In this document: piece after piece, positions 1 through 5,125 of the stretch
Numbering within the stretch: the stretch's first letter is position 1
How the letters are laid out: each line of letters starts with the position of its first letter
Assembly: GCA_002431865.1 (NCBI GenBank)
Contig: DJEI01000085.1
Coordinates: 63,396 to 68,520 of the forward strand
DNA: 5,125 nt
Origin: Lachnospiraceae bacterium UBA5902
Lineage (GTDB): Bacteria > Bacillota > Clostridia > Lachnospirales > Lachnospiraceae
Direction of reading: 5' to 3'
Program-made: the position numbers and the translations under genes
The notes under the pieces: model-generated
Told to the model about the DNA's origin: nothing
Databases searched by the model: none
The model's input: the letters and a program-made list of their open reading frames with translations, nothing else

Positions 1-1125
1 GCTGGACGTAATGGTGGAGAAGTTGTTGCGACAGGAACAGCGGCAGATATTATGGCGTGTAAGGATTCGCTTACGGGTGCATATCTTAGCGGAAGAATCA
101 AGATTCCAGTACCAGCCGAGCGAAGAAAGCCAACAGGCTGGATAACAGTTAAGGGGGCAAGGGAGAATAATCTTAATAATATTGATGTTGATATACCACT
201 TGGAGTATTTACCTGTGTAACTGGTGTATCAGGTTCAGGAAAGAGTTCACTTGTAAATGAAATTCTATACAAGCACCTTGCTAAGTCCTTAAACCGTGCA
301 AGATGTATAGCAGGTGACCACGATGATATAATAGGTATTGAACAGCTTGATAAGGTTATAGATATTGACCAGTCACCAATAGGAAGGACTCCACGCTCTA
401 ACCCAGCAACATATACAGGCGTATTTGATATGATAAGAGATCTTTTTGCTTCGACAACAGATGCCAAGGAAAGAGGTTATAACAAAGGACGTTTCAGCTT
501 TAATGTAAAGGGTGGACGTTGTGAGGCTTGTTCGGGAGATGGTATTATTAAGATAGAAATGCATTTTCTTCCAGATGTATATGTACCTTGTGAAGTGTGT
601 GACGGAAAACGTTATAACAGGGAAACACTTGAAGTTAAGTACAAGGGAAAGAGCATATATGACGTGCTTGATATGACAGTTGAGGATGCAGTTGATTTCT
701 TTGAAAATGTGCCATCAATCAGAAGAAAGATAGAAACACTTAATGATGTCGGACTTTCATATATTAAGTTAGGACAGCCATCTACAGAGCTTTCAGGTGG
801 TGAGGCACAGAGAATAAAGCTTGCTACAGAGCTTTCAAAGAGAAGTACTGGAAAGACCATATACATTCTTGATGAGCCTACAACGGGACTTCATTTTGCT
901 GATGTCCACAAGCTTGTAGATATACTTCATAAGCTTACAGAGGGCGGCAACACAGTTGTTGTTATTGAGCATAATCTTGATGTTATTAAGACAGCAGATT
1001 ATATTATAGATATGGGACCAGAAGGCGGCGACAGAGGTGGTACAGTTATCGCCAAGGGAACACCGGAAGAGGTTGCAAAGGTTAAGAAGTCTTATACGGG
1101 ACAGTATGTTAAGAAGTATCTGTAA
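1..1125 (+). CDS. uvrA: UvrABC excinuclease subunit A, C-terminal part (5' end outside window)
   Basis: UvrA is the cytoplasmic ATPase that finds bulky DNA lesions and loads UvrB in nucleotide excision repair. The frame is open from base 1, so this is the 3' portion of a longer gene: 374 residues of a protein normally near 940. The ATG at 52 is internal, because upstream codons already read as UvrA ([12 protein letters not shown]). Visible parts are the end of the first ATPase half and then the second ABC domain: Walker [10 protein letters not shown] (223-249), a zinc module CEAC (520-531) and CEVC (589-600) spaced CxxC-x19-CxxC, the ABC signature LSGGEAQR (790-813), Walker B ILDEP (865-879) and a switch histidine in VVIEHNLD. 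All key residues are intact and the end (TGQYVKKYL) is typical of the family. The first ATPase half and the UvrB-binding region lie outside the window. No terminator is evident after the TAA. Confidence 0.98.
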   Translation, partial: AGRNGGEVVATGTAADIMACKDSLTGAYLSGRIKIPVPAERRKPTGWITVKGARENNLNNIDVDIPLGVFTCVTGVSGSGKSSLVNEILYKHLAKSLNRARCIAGDHDDIIGIEQLDKVIDIDQSPIGRTPRSNPATYTGVFDMIRDLFASTTDAKERGYNKGRFSFNVKGGRCEACSGDGIIKIEMHFLPDVYVPCEVCDGKRYNRETLEVKYKGKSIYDVLDMTVEDAVDFFENVPSIRRKIETLNDVGLSYIKLGQPSTELSGGEAQRIKLATELSKRSTGKTIYILDEPTTGLHFADVHKLVDILHKLTEGGNTVVVIEHNLDVIKTADYIIDMGPEGGDRGGTVIAKGTPEEVAKVKKSYTGQYVKKYL

Positions 1126-1150
1126 GTATTGTGCAGATGATGGTGTTGCT

Positions 1151-1238
1151 GGTGGAATTTCATTTACATTTATATATATTTATATGTATATGTATATGTA
1201 TATGTGAAGTTTTAATATCTATAGATGGTGGAATTTCA
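1151..1238. repeat. Pair of separated 12-bp direct repeats after uvrA
   Basis: The 12-mer GGTGGAATTTCA occurs exactly at 1151-1162 and again at 1227-1238, with start points 76 bp apart. The hexanucleotide microsatellite lies between the copies. Both copies fall in the non-coding gap between uvrA and the HAD-HD gene. Possible explanations are an old small duplication or a pair of protein-binding sites; nothing in the sequence chooses between them. Confidence 0.6.
1181..1204. repeat. Hexanucleotide microsatellite, TATATG x4
   Basis: Four perfect tandem copies of TATATG follow a T/A-only run (about 1169-1180). The whole block 1163-1206 has almost no G or C apart from the repeat G. It is alternating purine-pyrimidine for much of its length and should melt or kink easily. 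It lies in the 214-bp gap between uvrA and the next gene and contains no coding potential. Copy number may vary between strains through replication slippage (inference). Confidence 0.85.
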
Positions 1239-1328
1239 AAACACAGTGCGATTTCCGCTGAGTTACAAAGATATAGCGTTACTCATACTTATAAATGATA
1301 TGAAGTTTAAAAGTGACATTTAATTACT

Positions 1329-1334
1329 AGGAGA
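1329..1334 (+). promoter_or_regulatory. Ribosome binding site of the HAD-HD gene
   Basis: AGGAGA lies six bases (counted from AGGAG) before the ATG at 1340, which is near-ideal Shine-Dalgarno spacing. It fixes that ATG as the start; the next residues immediately enter the HAD motif I strand, so no later start would preserve the fold. I could not identify a convincing sigma-A promoter in the gap: a TATAAA at 1290-1295 has only a TTACAA 21 bases upstream. Confidence 0.9.
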
Positions 1335-1339
1335 AGAAA

Positions 1340-2950
1340 ATGGTATCAGGCATTATATTTGATATGGATGGAATTCTTATAGATTCAGAAAGGCAGTCTA
1401 ATGAGGGCTGGCTCTGGGCGGCAGAGCAACTGGGAGTTGATATGCCTATGTGGCTTATAGACAGTTTCAAGGGGGCACCGGCCAAACTCTGCTGTAAATT
1501 ATTTGATGATTACTACAATGGTGCGATAGACTACTGGAAAGCTAAGGAACTTAGAACACAGCATGTATATAAGATAAGAGAAACCGAAGGTATTCCTGTA
1601 AAAAAAGGTGTGAAGGAAGTATTTGAATATATAAGGAGTAATGGACTAAAATGCGCGGTTGCTACATCAACAAGGCGTGAAAGTGCAGAAAGGACGCTTC
1701 ATACAATAGGAGTATGGGATTATCTGGATGCAGTGGTATATGGAGATGAGGTAGAACATGGAAAGCCAGAACCAGATATATTCTTACGTGCCGCCAAAGA
1801 AATAGGTGTAAGTCCAATAGAGTCAATAGTAGTTGAAGATAGTATCAACGGTATCAAAGCTGGATATGCTGCTGGTATGAGAGTTGTCCATATTCCTGAT
1901 ACTATAGAAATAGATGATGACATCAGGAAGCTTACATATATGGTATGTGATGACCTTAACGGGCTTATAGATATTGTGGAAAGCATCAACAAACCGGTTA
2001 TTAACAGGAAAAATGTTATCAATGCATTTGCAGAATATGTAAGAAATTATGATCCATCGGATGGAAAGATAAAGCTTAAGATAGATCACACTTACAGAGT
2101 TGCAGGATTGTGCCAGAGCATTGCAGAATCGCTTGGCTTAAGTGAAGCAGATGTAGATATTGCATGGCTTCTTGGAATGTTACATGACATAGGAAGATTC
2201 GAGCAGATAAGGCGTTTCGGTACATTTAACGATGCACAGTCAGTAGACCACGCAGAATTCGGGGCAGACCTGTTGTTTAAGGAAGGACTTATAAGGAAGT
2301 TTGCAGAAGGATATTATGAAGAATGTGAGCTTGCGGGTTTAGGAAATGAAGAAGCTGGGCAGGTATATGGTAGGAAAATAGATTGTCTGGAAGGTAAGTT
2401 AAATAGTGAGCAGGGAAAATGCAATGAAGGCAAGTTAAATAGTGAGCATGTAAAGTGCAATGAAGGCAATTTGAATAATGAGCGGATAAATTGCGATGAG
2501 GGCAGGTTGGCGGGACTTCTCGAACTTGCAATAAGACAGCATAACAAGTATCGTGTAAAAGAAGACCTGACTGATAGAGAGCTTATGTTCTGCAATATAC
2601 TGCGTGATGCGGATAAGGTCGATATATTTAAGGTAAATGCAGATATTCCAATGGAGATTATATATGATGTAACAACAGAGGAACTTAAGAACGGAGTTAT
2701 AACTAAAGCGGTACTAGATAGCTTTTACAGGAAAGAAACAGTTCTTAAAAGTGTCAGAAAGAGTGCGGTTGACCATATAGTAGGGCATATATCACTACTT
2801 TTTGAACTTGTATATCCGGAAAGCTACAGACAGGCTAAGAAACAGGGCTATGTATATAGGCTGCTGGATTTTAAGTCAGATGTACCTGAGGTTAATGCAG
2901 AATTTGACGATATGAGGAAATATGTGGATGAATTTCTTAAAAATGTTTAG
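1340..2950 (+). CDS. Fused HAD-superfamily phosphatase / HD-domain phosphohydrolase
   Basis: This 536-residue protein has two predicted hydrolase domains and no signal peptide or membrane segment, so it is probably cytoplasmic. Residues 1-215 form a HAD subfamily I domain like beta-phosphoglucomutase and related sugar-phosphate phosphatases: motif I FDMDG with nucleophile D8 and acid/base D10, a helical cap at about 15-85, motif II at T109 (AVATST), motif III K142 (GKPEPD) and motif IV E166-D167. Residues about 225-510 form an HD-type metal phosphohydrolase: H250, the H282-D283 doublet (LHDIG), H304 (DHAEFG), H401 (RQHNKY) and D423/D425 (LRDADK). Both active sites look intact. The substrates are unknown; phosphosugar or nucleotide phosphate esters are plausible from family knowledge only. 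An unusual hydrophilic insert (about 328-392) containing 12-residue repeats separates H304 from H401. The gene uses more ATA, AGG and AGA codons than guaA, which fits lower expression. It stands alone between 214-bp and 604-bp gaps. Confidence 0.9.
   Translation: MVSGIIFDMDGILIDSERQSNEGWLWAAEQLGVDMPMWLIDSFKGAPAKLCCKLFDDYYNGAIDYWKAKELRTQHVYKIRETEGIPVKKGVKEVFEYIRSNGLKCAVATSTRRESAERTLHTIGVWDYLDAVVYGDEVEHGKPEPDIFLRAAKEIGVSPIESIVVEDSINGIKAGYAAGMRVVHIPDTIEIDDDIRKLTYMVCDDLNGLIDIVESINKPVINRKNVINAFAEYVRNYDPSDGKIKLKIDHTYRVAGLCQSIAESLGLSEADVDIAWLLGMLHDIGRFEQIRRFGTFNDAQSVDHAEFGADLLFKEGLIRKFAEGYYEECELAGLGNEEAGQVYGRKIDCLEGKLNSEQGKCNEGKLNSEHVKCNEGNLNNERINCDEGRLAGLLELAIRQHNKYRVKEDLTDRELMFCNILRDADKVDIFKVNADIPMEIIYDVTTEELKNGVITKAVLDSFYRKETVLKSVRKSAVDHIVGHISLLFELVYPESYRQAKKQGYVYRLLDFKSDVPEVNAEFDDMRKYVDEFLKNV
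2384..2509 (+). repeat. In-frame 36-bp tandem repeat (12-residue units) inside the HD domain
   Basis: Three full 36-bp units (2384-2419, 2420-2455, 2456-2491) are followed by an 18-bp partial unit (2492-2509). By hand count units 1 and 2 match at 28 of 36 bases and units 2 and 3 at 29 of 36. Each unit encodes 12 residues with consensus C-N-E-G-K-L-N-S-E-x-x-K, covering residues 349-390. A cysteine therefore recurs exactly every 12 positions (C349, C361, C373, C385), followed by E-G two residues later. The segment is very hydrophilic and probably an exposed loop. Since the unit length is a multiple of three, copy number could change without breaking the frame. The function is unknown. Confidence 0.93.
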
Positions 2951-3067
2951 AACTTTTGCAACAAGATAGATATTAGCATAGTTATTATATTTTGTTTTTG
3001 GCTTTTATGAAAATATGAAGCTATGAAGCACGTAAGTTTAAAAGTTAGAAAACGGTATGTTTATGAT

Positions 3068-3157
3068 GGTGACATTTAGGTGGATGATATTTAAGTAGAT
3101 GATATTTAGGTGGATGATATTTAAGTAGATGATATTTAGGTGGAAGACATTTAGGTA
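3068..3157. repeat. 15-bp tandem repeat array, six units, with a 30-bp higher-order period
   Basis: Six contiguous 15-bp units fill 3068-3157. The core forms are GATGATATTTAGGTG (units at 3098 and 3128) and GATGATATTTAAGTA (units at 3083 and 3113), which alternate, so 3083-3142 is an exact two-fold repeat of a 30-bp block. The outer units (3068-3082 and 3143-3157) are diverged but share the ACATTTAGGT core. All three forward frames are broken by TAG or TGA within each 15- or 30-bp period, so the array does not encode protein on the + strand. It could be an iteron-like protein-binding array or a neutral minisatellite; no replication gene lies nearby to support the first. Confidence 0.93.
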
Positions 3158-3258
3158 GATGGTTTTCTTAGGAAGATGTGTGGCGGTGCAATATTGGAAT
3201 TCTTTATGAAAGAGAATATGAATATATTGAAGTTAAAAAGAAAATAAAAAACGAAAAA

Positions 3259-3297
3259 GAAATAAAGAAAAGAAATAAAGATGAAAATAAAGATTTA
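3259..3297 (+). repeat. A-rich imperfect tandem repeat, 12-13-bp period
   Basis: The word AAATAAAG recurs at 3260, 3273 and 3285 within units of about 13 bp (GAAATAAAGAAAA, GAAATAAAGATGA, AAATAAAGATTTA). The units sit in a longer purine-rich tract: from 3203 to 3305 the + strand has a single C (3252). The tract ends just upstream of the -35 box at 3307, where A-rich DNA could act like an UP element (inference). Any frame through it gives only lysine/glutamate/asparagine low-complexity sequence. Confidence 0.7.
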
Positions 3298-3306
3298 AGA
3301 ATATGC

Positions 3307-3335
3307 TTGTCTTTATACAGCTTGTTTACTATAAT
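3307..3335 (+). promoter_or_regulatory. Candidate sigma-A promoter upstream of guaA (distal)
   Basis: TTGTCT (3307-3312, 4 of 6 matches to TTGACA) is followed after exactly 17 bases by a perfect TATAAT (3330-3335). Transcription would start near 3342, giving a leader of about 213 nt before guaA. An A-rich tract lies immediately upstream. In such AT-rich DNA a chance match is possible, but the perfect -10 box at optimal spacing makes this the best promoter in the window. Confidence 0.55.
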
Positions 3336-3472
3336 AAATATATATGAGTCGTAGATGTATATGTTTATAGTTGCTTATATATACTTTGAAACCAGTGAAA
3401 GACAATAGAATCAGTAAAATTGATATATAAAGTATTGAAGTTGTGGCTGAATGTAATGGTATAGCTGGATAT

Positions 3473-3501
3473 TTGTTATGATTAGCTGATTAAAGTATAG
3501 A
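3473..3501 (+). promoter_or_regulatory. Candidate sigma-A promoter upstream of guaA (proximal)
   Basis: TTGTTA (3473-3478, 4 of 6) and TATAGA (3496-3501, 4 of 6) are separated by 17 bases. Use of this site would give a short leader of about 47 nt. It is weaker than the site at 3307-3335 and may be chance. Confidence 0.3.
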
Positions 3502-3540
3502 AATGCATATAAAATATATTTTCGGCGCAAACTTATGATT

Positions 3541-3549
3541 AGGAAAGGG
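3541..3549 (+). promoter_or_regulatory. Ribosome binding site of guaA
   Basis: The purine run AGGAAAGGG ends five bases before the ATG at 3555. It supports that ATG, which is followed at once by the first beta strand of the glutaminase domain ([11 protein letters not shown]). An in-frame alternative start is not needed. Confidence 0.85.
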
Positions 3550-3554
3550 ACAAT

Positions 3555-5125
3555 ATGAATCAGGAAAAGGTTATAGTTATTGACTTTGGCGGACAGTACA
3601 ACCAGTTAGTTGCACGTCGTGTCCGTGAATGTAACGTATATTGTGAAATATATTCTTACAAAACACCTATTGAGCAGATTAAGTCGATGAACCCTAAGGG
3701 TATTATCCTTACAGGTGGTCCAAACAGCTGCTATGAAGAGGGGGCACCTACTTGTACTAAAGAGCTTTTTGAACTTGGTGTTCCAGTGCTCGGATTATGT
3801 TATGGTGCTCAGCTTATGCAGCACGTTCTTGGAGGTAAGGTTGAGAAAGCTCCAGTAAGAGAGTACGGAAAGACAGAGACATTTGTTGATAAGAGTAGTG
3901 CTTTATTTGGAGATGTTTCAGAAAAGACCATTGTTTGGATGAGCCATTTTGATTATATTTCACAGGTTGCACCAGGCTTTAAGATAGTTGCACACACAGC
4001 AGACTGTCCAGTGGCAGCAGCAGAGTGTGCAGAAAAGAAGCTTTATGCAATCCAGTTCCATCCAGAAGTTCTTCATACACAGGAAGGTACTAAGATGCTT
4101 CACAATTTTGTACGTGGAGTATGTGGATGTGCTGGCACTTGGAAAATGGATGCATTTGTTGAAAATACCATTAAGGAAATACGTGAAAAGGTTGGCGATG
4201 GAAAGGTATTACTTGCACTTTCTGGTGGTGTTGATTCATCAGTGGCAGCAGGACTTCTTTCAAGGGCTATCGGAAAGCAGCTTACTTGCGTATTCGTAGA
4301 CCATGGTCTGCTTCGTAAGAACGAGGGCGATGAAGTTGAAAGTGTATTTGGTCCAGAAGGACAGTTTGACCTTAACTTTATAAGAGTAAATGCACAGGAA
4401 AGATATTACACTAAGCTTGCCGGTGTAACAGAGCCAGAAGCTAAGAGAAAGATAATTGGTGAAGAGTTCATCCGTGTGTTCGAGGAAGAAGCCAAGAAGA
4501 TTGGTGCAGTTGATTTCCTTGCACAAGGAACTATATATCCAGATGTTGTAGAGAGCGGACTTGGTGGTGAATCAGCAGTTATCAAGTCGCATCACAATGT
4601 AGGCGGTCTTCCAGATTTCGTTGATTTCAAGGAAATTATTGAGCCACTTCGTAACTTATTCAAGGATGAGGTCCGTAAAGCCGGTCTTGAACTTGGCATT
4701 CCAGAAAACCTTGTATTCCGTCAGCCATTCCCAGGTCCAGGACTTGGAATTCGTATTATCGGTGAGGTAACAGGCGACAAGGTTCGTATCGTACAGGATG
4801 CCGACTACATCTATCGTGAAGAGGTAGACAAGGCAGTAGAAGCCTACAAGAAAGAAAATGGAAAGAATCCAGCCTGGATGCCAAACCAGTATTTTGCAGC
4901 CCTCACTAACATGCGTTCAGTTGGTGTTATGGGAGATGAGAGAACTTATGACTACGCAGTTGCATTAAGAGCAGTTAATACAATTGACTTTATGACAGCT
5001 GAAAGTGCCGAGATACCATTTGAAGTGCTTCAGACAGTTATGAGCAGAATTATAAATGAGGTGCGCGGGGTTAATAGAGTATTCTATGATCTTACGAGTA
5101 AGCCACCTGGAACGATTGAGTTTGA
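3555..5125 (+). CDS. guaA: GMP synthase (glutamine-hydrolysing), lacking only the last codon or so
   Basis: GuaA converts XMP to GMP in the cytoplasm using ATP and ammonia released from glutamine, the last step of de novo guanine nucleotide synthesis. The frame is open for 523 codons and runs off the window at GTIEF, where the family normally ends a residue later, so essentially the full protein of about 524 residues is present. Residues 1-190 are the class I glutamine amidotransferase domain, with catalytic C82 (GLCYGAQ), H169 and E171 (FHPEV). Residues about 195-395 are the ATP pyrophosphatase domain, with the PP-loop SGGVDSS at 223-229 and the [10 protein letters not shown] segment at 248. 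The C-terminal dimerisation and XMP-binding domain includes [12 protein letters not shown] (389-400) and the KPPGTIEF end. All key residues are intact. Codon use favours CGT for arginine, unlike the HAD-HD gene, which fits high expression. No neighbour in the window belongs to purine synthesis. Confidence 0.98.
   Translation, partial: MNQEKVIVIDFGGQYNQLVARRVRECNVYCEIYSYKTPIEQIKSMNPKGIILTGGPNSCYEEGAPTCTKELFELGVPVLGLCYGAQLMQHVLGGKVEKAPVREYGKTETFVDKSSALFGDVSEKTIVWMSHFDYISQVAPGFKIVAHTADCPVAAAECAEKKLYAIQFHPEVLHTQEGTKMLHNFVRGVCGCAGTWKMDAFVENTIKEIREKVGDGKVLLALSGGVDSSVAAGLLSRAIGKQLTCVFVDHGLLRKNEGDEVESVFGPEGQFDLNFIRVNAQERYYTKLAGVTEPEAKRKIIGEEFIRVFEEEAKKIGAVDFLAQGTIYPDVVESGLGGESAVIKSHHNVGGLPDFVDFKEIIEPLRNLFKDEVRKAGLELGIPENLVFRQPFPGPGLGIRIIGEVTGDKVRIVQDADYIYREEVDKAVEAYKKENGKNPAWMPNQYFAALTNMRSVGVMGDERTYDYAVALRAVNTIDFMTAESAEIPFEVLQTVMSRIINEVRGVNRVFYDLTSKPPGTIEF

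Larger units (their letters stand above)
2951..3554. other. 604-bp intergenic region without a convincing gene
   Basis: No frame on either strand shows a recognisable protein. The region holds, in order, an AT-rich stretch after the HAD-HD stop, a 15-bp tandem repeat array (3068-3157), a nearly C-free A-rich tract (about 3203-3305), a candidate promoter (3307-3335), an AT-rich possible leader, a second candidate promoter (3473-3501), and the guaA ribosome binding site. A weak hairpin can be drawn near 3000-3020 (GGCTTTT against GAAGC), but no T-run follows, so I do not call a terminator. I see none of the conserved loop sequences of a purine riboswitch. Confidence 0.75.

Noticed and set aside
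1244..1260. Possible terminator hairpin (CAGTG against CGCTG)
   Set aside because: The stem is about five pairs including a G-U pair and no T-run follows, so it does not qualify as an intrinsic terminator for uvrA.
2289..2595. Two overlapping minus-strand frames with repeated H/L/C-rich peptides
   Set aside because: They are antisense shadows of the 36-bp coding repeat in the HAD-HD gene; the + strand frame has intact domains on both sides.
3000..3020. Possible terminator hairpin after the HAD-HD gene
   Set aside because: The stem is short, AT-rich and bulged, and no T-run follows on the + strand; T-rich sequence lies before it instead.
3023..3079. An 18-codon frame from ATG at 3023 that ends in the first 15-bp unit
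   Set aside because: There is no ribosome binding site and the length is expected by chance.
3038..3236. Minus-strand open frame through the 15-bp array, reading xLNII pentapeptide-like repeats
   Set aside because: The frame has no ATG, GTG or TTG upstream of the array and no ribosome binding site. The openness follows from the 15-bp period being a multiple of three.
3176..3247. A 23-codon frame from ATG at 3176
   Set aside because: The purine-rich AGGAAG is directly adjacent with no spacer, the product resembles nothing I know, and the tail is low-complexity lysine-rich.
3178..3354. A 58-codon + strand frame from a GTG at 3178, ending TAG at 3352-3354
   Set aside because: The product is lysine/glutamate-rich low-complexity sequence created by the A-rich tract, with a short hydrophobic tail. 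An AGGAAG lies only two bases before the start, too close for normal initiation, and the promoter candidate at 3307 lies inside the frame.
3988..4299. A 103-codon + strand frame inside guaA
   Set aside because: It is an out-of-frame shadow across the well-conserved glutaminase and PP-loop regions of GuaA.

Overview
The window looks like ordinary chromosome from an AT-rich, low-GC Gram-positive bacterium, most likely a member of Clostridia (Lachnospiraceae-like). The basis is the A/T-rich codon use, strong AGGAG-type ribosome binding sites, AT-rich intergenic DNA, and protein sequences that read like clostridial homologues. The taxonomic call is inference; no marker gene settles it.

Layout, all on the + strand. 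Positions 1-1125 hold the 3' end of uvrA, the damage-recognition ATPase of nucleotide excision repair. A 214-bp AT-rich gap follows, with a TATATG microsatellite and a separated 12-bp direct repeat. Positions 1340-2950 encode a two-domain protein: an N-terminal HAD phosphatase/phosphoglucomutase-like domain fused to a C-terminal HD phosphohydrolase domain. The HD half is interrupted by an in-frame insert built from 12-residue tandem repeats. Positions 2951-3554 are a 604-bp stretch without a convincing gene. It contains a 15-bp tandem repeat array, a nearly C-free A-rich tract, and two candidate promoters. Positions 3555-5125 hold guaA (GMP synthetase), complete except for about its last codon and the stop.

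The three genes do not form an obvious pathway. uvrA and guaA are housekeeping genes. The HAD-HD protein has its own ribosome binding site and is separated from both neighbours by long gaps, so it is probably a separate transcription unit or only loosely coupled. A role in nucleotide or sugar-phosphate housekeeping is possible, but the sequence does not show its substrate.

I found no mobile element, CRISPR array, tRNA, rRNA, toxin-antitoxin pair or defence system, and no convincing intrinsic terminator. The most unusual items are the coding minisatellite inside the HD domain, the HAD-HD fusion itself, and the repeat-rich intergenic region in front of guaA.
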